Source of the DNA: a virus
DNA length: 64,000 nucleotides
IMG/VR virus record: IMGVR_UViG_3300010354_000070
Coordinates: 1-64,000 of that record
Direction: 5' to 3' (one strand)
A model generated the notes under the pieces. It saw only the letters and a list, made by a program, of their open reading frames with translations. It made no database searches and was not told the DNA's origin. The first letter of the stretch is position 1; each line of letters begins with the position of its first letter. The position numbers and the translations under genes are program-made. Below are positions 40,080 through 49,900 of the stretch, in pieces.

Positions 40080-41539
40080 TAATATTCTCCAAATGGATTT
40101 CTTTCTGAAAAATCTATAATTGAATCTGCTTCAATTTCAATTTGTTTATTCTGTTCATATGTAGTATCATTACTATATGTATCGTAAGATTGAACTATAT
40201 ATCTAGCTGAAGAAATTGTACCTACCACAATTTCTCCAGGGAAAAACTTACCAGTATTTATAGATACTTCTAATTCTACTGGAGGATTTGTCAAATTTTT
40301 ATCAAATCTTTTTGTAAAGTTTCTCACTACAGCTACTGTTCCGGAATCATTTCCAATAATTGTTTCATTGTAAAAATAAGTCCCAATTCCAGTTGAAGGG
40401 AGAGAAGAGAAATCAATAGATGGAGGAGACGAATAACCCGACCCAGAATTAATTATTCTAATAGAAGAAACTCCACTATTAGAATCTATAAAAGATTGCA
40501 AAATTGCAGTATTTCCTATTCCAGATGGAGCGGAAACTGTAATTGATGGTGGAGAAGTATATCCATTCCCTTGATCATTTATTACAACTCTAGACACTCC
40601 AATATCACCAACTAATCCAATAGAACAAGTTGCTGCTGCTCCAGTTCCCCCGCCCCCACTAATAATAATTTTTGGTGGAGTTATGTAACCACTTCCAGAA
40701 TTTGTCAATAAAATTTTATCAATAGATCTAATTCCACCTACATTTTTTGTAGTTGCTACGGCAGTTGCAGTTACACCACCAGCTGGTGGTGGTCCTATTG
40801 TTACTGTTGGTGTTCTACTATAACCTTTTCCATCATTATTTAAAAATATTTCTTTAATATATCCAGAAGATAAAATTGCAGAAGCTTCCGCAGGTTTTGC
40901 AATTCCAACTAAATTTAAAGTAGTAATATAACCTTCACTATCTACCGTATTATCGACTTCTTCAACCGAAGTGTCAATTAATTCATTTTCAAATTCATAC
41001 AATTCGCAACTTAATTCATAAACATAATTTTTTCCTAATTGATAAAAAGGTCTTTCCGATTCAACTCTTTTTATTTCAAAAAGTCTTTCCCCCAAAGGAA
41101 AATATATTAAATCTCCTTCTTTTGGACGATTACTAAATTCTAATGATACATTTATATCTACATTTTTACTATATTCATTTTTACTAATTTTACCATCTTC
41201 TATACCTGAAATTATTGCCTCCAAAAAAGGAGATATAAATTCTTCAAATCTTTCTTTGGATATGATTAGAGAAATTTCATTTTTTAATGTTAAACCAAAT
41301 TTTGACATTACATCATAACCTGGGTTATATCCTTCATAGTTTCCAAGATATGCTTCTAATATAAAACTATCATCAAATTTTGATGATTGAGCTTCCCTAA
41401 TTATATTATCAGTTTTAAATATTTTTCTAGGAAGATAATAAACTTCAATACCATACATTCTTAATTGCTCATTAATTAAATCTTGAATTAAAAATTGTTC
41501 GTTAGGACTTCCCTGAAGAAAAAAAGGATTTAATGCCAT
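40079..41539 (-). CDS. 14: Neck protein gp14 with inserted repeat domain
   Basis: Head-completion/neck protein. The N-terminal part NPFFLQGSPNEQFLIQDLIN and VYYLPRKIF match gp14, as does the FERLFEIKRVESERPFYQLG-like region (about 145-175). At 486 residues it is nearly twice T4 gp14 (256). The extra length is a Gly/Pro-rich repeat region (about 225-400) with at least four copies of an N-x-G-x-GY-xx-PP-x-I unit (for example NSGSGYITPPKIIISGGGG). Such repeats also occur in gp8, the DUF4815 protein and the giant protein. The C-terminus again matches gp14. Confidence 0.88.
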   Translation of the reverse strand: MALNPFFLQGSPNEQFLIQDLINEQLRMYGIEVYYLPRKIFKTDNIIREAQSSKFDDSFILEAYLGNYEGYNPGYDVMSKFGLTLKNEISLIISKERFEEFISPFLEAIISGIEDGKISKNEYSKNVDINVSLEFSNRPKEGDLIYFPLGERLFEIKRVESERPFYQLGKNYVYELSCELYEFENELIDTSVEEVDNTVDSEGYITTLNLVGIAKPAEASAILSSGYIKEIFLNNDGKGYSRTPTVTIGPPPAGGVTATAVATTKNVGGIRSIDKILLTNSGSGYITPPKIIISGGGGTGAAATCSIGLVGDIGVSRVVINDQGNGYTSPPSITVSAPSGIGNTAILQSFIDSNSGVSSIRIINSGSGYSSPPSIDFSSLPSTGIGTYFYNETIIGNDSGTVAVVRNFTKRFDKNLTNPPVELEVSINTGKFFPGEIVVGTISSARYIVQSYDTYSNDTTYEQNKQIEIEADSIIDFSERNPFGEY

Positions 41540-42381
41540 TATCCTATAAAATCGTATGGAGGTAGTTCGTAAGATCTTGCCATATCATTTTTAATTTCAT
41601 CTAACTCTCTTACAGCATCATCATATAATTGGCGGCCATTTAATTCAATTCCACCAGGAAGTTTAACTCCTTGAAATTTAATTAAATTTTGCCCCCATTG
41701 CTTTTTGATTAATGATGTCAAATATTTTTTTAAAAATGAATCATTATAAACTTTAGTAAAACTATTTGGATCTAATGCTCTATAACAATCAATAACTAAA
41801 AACGTGTCTTTTGCCTTTGAACCCCAATCAATATCTAAATATAATCTATTTTGCCTTTTATTAAATCTGATTTGCTTATCTGTCGATAATAAAAAATCTA
41901 TATCTTCTAGATAGGTTTTTACCATTGCATATTGTAATAATTCAACAGAATTAAAATAATATAAATCATTAAGAAATAATTGATATTTTATACTCCACAT
42001 TCCACCAGATATTGAACTGGTATCAAATTTAAATACTTTTTCTATACCAATAATTGAATCTGGAACTTGAATAAAATTGGAATTTTCGTAAAAATTGGAA
42101 GTAATTGTTCCGAGACCACTTATTGTAGAACTTCCCGAAGTTGTTACAATTCCAACGCCATTAGTTCCTGTTGCTTTTCCTCTATTGACATCTTCTTCTG
42201 TAATTTTGTATTTTAAATACATTCTTTCAACACCATCAAAATGCCTTTCATTAAAGTATTGAATGGCATCATCTACTAAATCATCAATTTGATCTTCGTC
42301 AACGTTAATTTCCAATACTGGATAACCCAATTTTCTTAGGCAATAATCGATCAATTCTTGTCTAGTGGATGGTTTTGCCAT
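41539..42381 (-). CDS. 13: Neck protein gp13
   Basis: Head-completion protein binding the portal vertex, 280 residues (T4: 309). STRQELIDYCLRKLGYPVLE, the DDLVDDAIQYFNERHFDG helix and LYLDIDWGSKAKD are conserved family segments; DFIG at the end is typical. A short Gly/Ser/Thr insertion (about 72-95) is variable. One-base overlaps with both neighbours. Confidence 0.94.
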   Translation of the reverse strand: MAKPSTRQELIDYCLRKLGYPVLEINVDEDQIDDLVDDAIQYFNERHFDGVERMYLKYKITEEDVNRGKATGTNGVGIVTTSGSSTISGLGTITSNFYENSNFIQVPDSIIGIEKVFKFDTSSISGGMWSIKYQLFLNDLYYFNSVELLQYAMVKTYLEDIDFLLSTDKQIRFNKRQNRLYLDIDWGSKAKDTFLVIDCYRALDPNSFTKVYNDSFLKKYLTSLIKKQWGQNLIKFQGVKLPGGIELNGRQLYDDAVRELDEIKNDMARSYELPPYDFIG

Positions 42382-43220
42382 TAATATTCTCCTCCGTCAA
42401 TTAGACCTGCGGTTAAAGTTCCAGTCACAAAAACGTTGTCATTAAAAGTAGAAATTCCAGTAAAAGTGGATAATCCAGAAACAATTAATGTATTGAGTGA
42501 TGTTATTCCAGTAACATTTGCATTACGAGAAGTAAATTCGTCGAACGCCAAATCATCTTTTATATATAAATCCCCACCAACATATAAATCCCCACCGGTT
42601 GTTGTAATTCCACCATCAGAAGCTAATGTAGTAATCCCAATAGATCTGAAATTACCTTGAACATTAAGTTGATTTAAAATATCTACAGCAGCATTAATAT
42701 CTAAATCTGAAGAAAATGTAGATAATCCAGAAACTAATAAAGATTTACCTACATACAAATCCCCTCCAGTTGTAGTTATTCCACCATTTGAGGATAATGT
42801 TGTAAATCCAATAGATTTTAAATTGCTTTGAATAACAAGATCATTCAAAATATCAACTGAAGCATTGATATCTAGATCTGATGAAAAAGTTGTTATACCA
42901 ACAATTGATACTGAACCACCTACATTCAAATTTTTCCCAATTCCAACACCACCAACAACAACCAAAGCACCATTAGTTGGTAAAGTTGATTGTGATGAAT
43001 TTTCAAATTGTATAGATCCTAGTATTGATAGATTTTTATCAATAACACTTGTCATTATAAATGTTTGAGATGGAAGATCCCAAACAAGAATCATTCCATC
43101 TTGTGTTTTTAAAGTATCATTTACATCAACTAAATTAATTAATTTTGGATTTATTGAAGAAGAATTTGATAAAACTCTTATGGTATTTTGAGAACCAATT
43201 CTGTCGTTTATATTTGCCAT
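42381..43220 (-). CDS. Fibre/whisker-like repeat protein
   Basis: A 279-residue beta-rich protein with a tandem duplication of about 48 residues: residues 111-158 and 168-215 both read TFSSDLDINA-VDIL... to GGITTTGGDLYVG. The pattern G-I/L-T/S-T-F/L repeated through the second half is typical of trimeric beta-helix fibres. The N-terminal 80 residues differ and contain VWDLPSQTFIMTS. Its position directly before gp13 is that of T4 wac (whisker fibritin) or short fibre genes, so a neck-whisker or tail-fibre role is likely; not assignable to one. Confidence 0.7.
   Translation of the reverse strand: MANINDRIGSQNTIRVLSNSSSINPKLINLVDVNDTLKTQDGMILVWDLPSQTFIMTSVIDKNLSILGSIQFENSSQSTLPTNGALVVVGGVGIGKNLNVGGSVSIVGITTFSSDLDINASVDILNDLVIQSNLKSIGFTTLSSNGGITTTGGDLYVGKSLLVSGLSTFSSDLDINAAVDILNQLNVQGNFRSIGITTLASDGGITTTGGDLYVGGDLYIKDDLAFDEFTSRNANVTGITSLNTLIVSGLSTFTGISTFNDNVFVTGTLTAGLIDGGEY
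42576..42890 (-). repeat. Tandem duplication within the fibre gene
   Basis: Two 144-base units, 42747-42890 and 42576-42719, offset 171 bases (57 codons), encoding near-identical 48-residue segments. The protein copies differ at about a dozen positions, so the duplication is not very recent. Confidence 0.85.
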
Positions 43221-43555
43221 TATTGAGTTACTCCTGCTCTTACTAGTGCTGATCCCTCAACAGCTTTATATTCACCCATGTTAGAAATTATTTTTACGTC
43301 ATAAACATATCTTCCCGGTTTTAATAACAAAGTTTGTTCAGGTTCTAAACCAATAGTAATAGTTCCTGATTTTGGTTTTGTAATACTAGATGCAAAGGAA
43401 ACAAAATTTGAACTGCCATAAGTTTTTCTAATTTTAGACTCTATTTGGCAATTAGTTAAATCTAAAAATGAATTTGTTCTAGTATCCCCTAATTGAAAAG
43501 TTGCACCAAAAGTGAATCCCTGATCAATTACTATGTTGGATACATATACTGCCAT
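43220..43555 (-). CDS. Small beta-sandwich virion protein
   Basis: A 111-residue beta-rich protein, MAVYVSNIVIDQGFTFGATF onward, with NCQIESKIRKTYGSS, PKSGTITIGLEPEQTLLLKPG and RYVYDVKIIS. The strand layout (immunoglobulin-like or BppU-like N-domain) is common in phage baseplate and fibre-attachment proteins. Widespread next to gp13 in cyanomyoviruses; exact role unknown. One-base overlap with the fibre gene suggests a shared structure. Confidence 0.65.
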   Translation of the reverse strand: MAVYVSNIVIDQGFTFGATFQLGDTRTNSFLDLTNCQIESKIRKTYGSSNFVSFASSITKPKSGTITIGLEPEQTLLLKPGRYVYDVKIISNMGEYKAVEGSALVRAGVTQ

Positions 43556-43575
43556 TACTTAAAACAAAACTACCT

Positions 43576-43746
43576 TTAGATATTTATTAAATTTTTAATT
43601 GTTTCCTGCTGCTTCAAATATAATTTACAATATAATTTAGCAAAATTCTTTAATTCTTCCTCATTTAGTTGATCTATAAATCTTGAGTGTTTTTCATATT
43701 CAAATAATCTATTAATAGATTCAAGGATGATTTCATTTGGATCCAT
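43576..43746 (-). CDS. 56-residue helical small protein
   Basis: A short frame, MDPNEIILESINRLFEYEKH onward, ending TIKNLINI. It is entirely helical and charged. Its ATG lies 14 bases inside the end of the 67-codon gene and it fills most of the gap to the 111-codon gene, which supports translation. The 67-codon neighbour is also a short helical protein. An AATAAATA-like late box (43581-43588) overlaps its end. Function unknown. Confidence 0.6.
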   Translation of the reverse strand: MDPNEIILESINRLFEYEKHSRFIDQLNEEELKNFAKLYCKLYLKQQETIKNLINI

Positions 43747-43936
43747 TTAACAACTCCTTCAATAAATCTTTTATTTCATTTATATCTTCTTTCATTTTAT
43801 CTAATTCTTTTTTTTGATTATACCTATTATTTACGCTATTAATATATTGATTATATGAAGTATTATCAAAATTGATAATTGCTCCTGTATTTTCATCTCT
43901 ATATAAATTTGGGTGCCCTTCTACTGGTATCATCAT
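43733..43936 (-). CDS. 67-residue coiled-coil small protein
   Basis: MMIPVEGHPNLYRDENTGAI, followed by NFDNTSYNQYINSVNNRYNQ and a C-terminal coiled coil KMKEDINEIKDLLKEL. The start overlaps the stop of the giant DUF4815 gene (ATGATG/TGA). The 'VEGHPNLYRDENTGAI' opening is recalled in other T4-like cyanophages as a small hypothetical near the baseplate genes. Probable virion or assembly factor; function unknown. Confidence 0.65.
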   Translation of the reverse strand: MMIPVEGHPNLYRDENTGAIINFDNTSYNQYINSVNNRYNQKKELDKMKEDINEIKDLLKELLNGSK

Positions 43937-46900
43937 ACTGTTGCGATGCTTCTTAAATCTTTAAATCTTGGGGGATATGCTTGATTTGTAGATGACATAA
44001 CAATTTTAATTGTATATCCAGTAAATTGCCCTAGATTATTTGCACTAAACTCATAATCCAAAAATTGGTCCTCTAAACTTGATGGCACAAATGTATCCGG
44101 CAAACCACTGTTTTTAGATGCGTCTATAACATCCAAGAAACCATCATTATTATTATCTACAGTTAAATTATCATATCCTGGGAATAGTTCAAATGACTGC
44201 TCCACTTCACTTGAATCTGGTCGAATTAAACTATACAAAACTCTAAAATCTGCAGAAGAGTGTTTATATGCAGATACAATAACTTTCAAAGATGTGGCTG
44301 GTTGAGCAAGAAAAACTGTATTTGATATATATATTGCCATATGTGGATCATCTAATATGGAATTGACTCTACCATCATCAGAATAATTTAAAATTGGAGA
44401 ATTAATTCTATTACTATGATAATCTGTAAATGAATTATTAATGAAAATTTGGGGGGAAAGATATTTATTTGTTGTTCTTAAAGTTAAAGCCGTGATAAAA
44501 GATTTTTTTCTATCTAAATTAGAATAAGTTTCTTCATTTATTCTAGAACAAATAAGTCTAGTTGATGAGAGTTTATTCAAAGAATTTAACTGAATATTTT
44601 CATAACCTTGATCTATAAAAGAACTTTCGGATCCACTTACACTTGTTCCACTTAATGTTCTTATTTTTGCATCTACAGATGTAAATGATCCTGGAGATAA
44701 TATATTATAATATGGAAAAATTGCATCATACTGAATATTTTCAGTTGCATAAACGTTTGGTCCTCCACATGAACTTTCATTTTCGAATGAAAGTTCAGGA
44801 GAACTTGCTAAAGATCCATTAGTAGTTCTGTTAGTTCCTTTATTATTTGACCTGTCAATTTCAATATAATAACTATCAACTCCAAGTCCAGTATCACTAA
44901 TATCATGTTGAGTATTAATTCTTCTCAAAGAAACTCCATTTAATTCATATTTGAATACTAAAGATCCCGTTGTATGATCTAAAATTTGAGTATTATCAAT
45001 CCCCCTAGGTCCAAGATTTGTTAACGCAGTTGCCGACACATCTCTATATTCGATAATTTCATTATCAATTAAAATGTATCCCGGATTTGTTGGACCTACT
45101 GGCACACCTTCAAATACACCAAAATTAGAAGTATTGGCTATTGATATTGAAGTTGAAGTTGAAATTAAATCTTGAGACAATGTTGTTGGTGGAATATTTG
45201 ATAAAATATTGGATAATTCAACTTTGTTATTTTTTGCGTACATTCCATGATTAAAATGATTAACTTTCATATAATTACCACTTGAAAATACGCCATATGG
45301 AGAAAAATTTCTAATAATAGTAGAAGCAAGAGAAACTCTTTGTCCCAAATTATCATAATAAACTAATGAAGAAGTTCCATTATCAGTAAAACTACTACTT
45401 TGAACATTTGAAAGATATAATGTGTCTATAGCATTATTATTTCCTGTAATTGAAATTCTTGCTCCGTTTCCACTTTTCGATGTAACAGAAGAAGTTACAA
45501 TTCCAACCACATCGCCAATTGAATAACCATTTCCAGGATTGACTATAGATATTCCTGTTATTGATGAAGTTCCAATAGAAACTGAAGATATATTTAAAGT
45601 TAAACCGGATCCATTTCCAATAATATTAAAAGTAGAAACTGGTGTGCTTACTACATAACCACTACCGCCAGTTGTAATATTTACACTAGATGCCGAACAA
45701 CCAGTTCCAACAATATAACCATAATTATAGTTTGTTGCGGATTCTCCTATTTTTCTGCCAGTTGTAAGTATTCCTATAACACTAGGACTCGTAACAGTAG
45801 TTATACCTAATTTAACTTTTTTTGGAAAAACTGTGATTGGATTTGTTGGAAGATTTTTAACAAATCCATTACTTTGATCTAAAGTTGGATTATAAAAATA
45901 TGCAACTCCAGGTGTAGTTATAAATTCAGCTCTATATAATCTGAATTTCATATCCTGATATTGATTTGCAGTCCATATAGATCCATTTTGAGATTTAAAT
46001 AAACCACCTATAGCAAATTGTTGTGCATAGAAGACACTTGAAGTATCTGGTAAATTTTTAGTTTGTATAGTTTTTTCTCCCATCTGGGCAATAAAAACTT
46101 GATATTCATTACTTTCTGGTGCCAATAAAACAATAGCATATTCGTTATTTGGTTCAAGATAAATTGGATAATCAAAAGTTACCTTTGTTGCAACGCTTCC
46201 GTCATCAGAAGTTTTTATTTGATCTGGCCTTAAAACTACAGAATTTCCCAAAGCAATGCGAGTGGGAGTTCCAAGTTCCATAGTTCTTACTTGAACAGTA
46301 AGAGGAGCATTTCCCGAATCTTTAGTATAGAAAAATAAATCTACTGCAGTTATAAAAGCACCATTTTCGTCATTATTTGGGGTAGTGCTTCCACCAACAC
46401 TAAAAGATTGTGCTAAAGGATCGTAATATTCGATTCTTTCTCTAGTAATAGTTGTAGTTGTTGTTTTAGTTGAAGTAATTGTAGATGTATTGGTAATTAA
46501 AGTTTCGTAAAGTTCAGCAGTTCCTTCTGATTTATAATTAGTTTCAGCTGAAGAAATGGTAGTGTCACCTAAAATTCCAATTCTATTTGTTGAGCTAGAA
46601 CTAACCTTATAAGTTTTTGTTCCAGTATTTATTCTAACTGATGGTGCAGGATTTGTATTGGGATCTCTTAAGAAAAATGCTCCTATTAAATCACCATAAT
46701 CATCTGATATTAATCTCAAATCTTTAACATAAGCTTTAGCACCACTAGTTTTTCCAACTAATAACATCCCTTTAAGTAAATAACCGGAATAAAGACCTTG
46801 AGCTTCTTCAGATAAAGAATAAGTATCAACATTTAAAACTTTAGATGAATTGCTATAAGAATTTGGAATTTGTTCTGTTTTTATGTAAGGATTTGAAATA

Positions 46901-49900
46901 TATTTTGTAGATGGATTATCAAAGTCACCAAATTTATGATTTGGAGATGCAACTCTAAATTGAATTATTGGTATTGAAGAATTATTTCCTTCATAATGAT
47001 AACCAGATACAGTTTCCCCAATTTGAAAAGATCCCAATGATCCATATGTTTGTAATGTCGAATCTGTTGATATTTCTACTAGTTTTGGAATAAAGTCTAC
47101 TTGTGAATTTCCATCTAAAAATTGATAAAATCTTGTAAATGGTTTCAAATTACTAATAGAAAATTGTGTGTTACGAGATCTCATAAATTCTTCAGGTGTA
47201 GATCCAATAAAAGATGTTGCACTATTTGAAGATGATGTACTTGAAACTAAAGTTGTAGAAGTAGATTGGGTACTAATTGTTCTATAATCAACTCGACGAC
47301 CTGTTCTGAATATTTCCCAGTTTGCAACTCTTACAGTTCTTTCATTCATAATTGTTTGATTTTTTTCCAAATAGATATAATTTGTAATACTAATTGTTCT
47401 ATTTGGAAGTTGAACTGTTCTAACCCAACTATCTTTAGATGGGAAAAGTTTGATAAATCCATTATAAGAAATCACATGAAATGGATTTACATTTTCAACT
47501 CTAGTTGCTAATAATTGAGAAATCCATGCAATTTCTGTATATTTTAATGTAACTGATTCTCCAGTTTTTTTAACATTTTCATCAATTAATTGATAGTTTC
47601 CCGATAAATCAATTAGTTCATTTGGTAACTGAGTTTTAGGTGCCAAATAATTTTTTAAACTATTTCTAGAAATAATAGGAATTAATTCTTCTGATTGAGT
47701 GTCAATTTCAATAGATGATAAATTTTTATTAATTCTGGAATAGTCTTTAAAATCATCTACAAAAAATCCAGTTTTGAATCTATTAAATCCTTGAGCATCT
47801 TGTATTTCTAAAGTTTTTGTATTTAATTCTAATAAAGATAATGATGTAACTCTTTCTAAATTTTTAACCCTACTATCAATAAAACCTATATCTCTCATTG
47901 TATATCTTCTATTATCAGCAAGGACTATTATCGCTTCTTTTGGTGAATACAAATATGGTGGTAAAGAAATTGTGGCTAATTCCATACTATCATCAATTCT
48001 TAGTGGCGATGATGGTAAACTGGAACTAACTCCCTTCAAATATACAAAATTTCCTAATCTATCGAGATAAATCTTATCAGTTCTTCCAATGTAATATCTG
48101 TATCCTATTATTGCGTTTTCATCTGGCGATAAATTTAAAATGTTATTTGAAATAAAATTTCTTGAGGAAAAATCAAAAGGAGAGGAAGAATTTCCGGTAA
48201 ATACGTTGACCCTTGGCCTAAAGTCTAAAACATCAGTAGATCTAATATTGTTTATTCCCAAATTTGGAATATCCGATGTAAATCGTTCTTCATCATAACT
48301 CAAAACAGTAAAAACATCTCCAGAATCATTTGTTGGTACTGAATAGTGATCAAAAATAACTAAAAGTTGCTTTGATGGACTAGCAACACCTTCATTTCTA
48401 ACAATACTAGAATAGTCATAATACTGATCTTTTTGCCCCTTATCTAAAATAAAATTATTCGTTATATCAGTATATTTACCTGCAGTGATGCTATTAATAG
48501 TGGTGTTAACATTAGATTCTTTAAAAATTACTGTTTCATTTTCTACAAATCTATGTGAATTTAAATATACAATACCAACGGAATTTACAGACTTCGTAAC
48601 AACTCTTGCAATTGCGTTACCATCCGAACCAATCACATTTTCCCCAATTATAACATTATTTTGCACATTTACCAAAACACTAAAATTCAACAAATCAAGA
48701 GTTGGATTAGAGGTATCTAAAGACTCATATATTGCTATTATTTTTGCAACATCGGGATAGTTGAGTGAGATCCTTTCATCCTGGACTCTTAATCCATAAA
48801 ATTTATTGTAAATCAAACCATCATTTAATGTACTATTGATACCAACTCCAGATCTTGGATTATTTGAATATACTATATTAATAACTTGACTCTTATTAAA
48901 TTGTTTTATTTTACTCTTTATTCCTGGTTTCGCAAAAGATGCATTTATTGTAGATGTAGTTTTTCCTGGAGTTAAATTTGATAAAGTGACTAAATTATTT
49001 GATAATGAAAATTTATCAGATGTTAATTTTTCTATTGATCCATCACTATAATGAACTGAATATCTTTCAACATCGAATGGTAAAAATAATGCTGTCGTCA
49101 ATCCTGTAGGAAAAGAAAAATCAGATACCGATAGTACTATCTGATTTTCTATTCCCGATGGAGATTTGGATACAGTTGATTGTGCAGTAAAGTTTAACTC
49201 GGAATTTTCTAAATTTACTGAAGAAATATTTGAATTTGGCAATTGAGCATACAAAAATGATCTTTCCGTATTTCTAATTTTAGTAATTCCTAGTGAAAAT
49301 GTAGTTGAAGTAACCACTCCAACAGATCCATCACAAATACCAGAAACATTCTCGACACTTCCAACAGTTATACTAGTCCCATTAGAATTTATTGATAAAA
49401 CTCTATTAAAAGTTTCTAAATTAAATCCAGGTTTTTGATATCTAATAATTGTATCTGTTTTAATGCCAACGAAAAATTTTCCGGGGGAAGTTACTGTCCC
49501 GCTACTGGATATAGTTATAGTATCAGTGGGACTAAATCCAGGTGCTAAAACTTTTTCTAATATACAGTCACTTAAAAATGCAGTTGCAAAACCAACAGAA
49601 GTTGGTTGATAAATTTGTTTTATATCATCAATACTATATGAACGAATCTCTGATATTGTTCTTGAAATATCTTCCAATCCATTAATAAGAATTTGTTCTC
49701 CTTGAATAAAAGTTCCAGAAGTCTGATTTAAACTTATTAAATTTGATCCATCACCGGAAATAGAGGCATATCCACTTGCTCCACTACTTTTTCCTTTTAC
49801 AAAAGAAGATTTTGGTAACTGCAAAGAACTTAATGATTGATTTAAAACTAATATCGTATAAGTTTGAATATCAAATAAATATAAGTCCCAACTTGATGTT

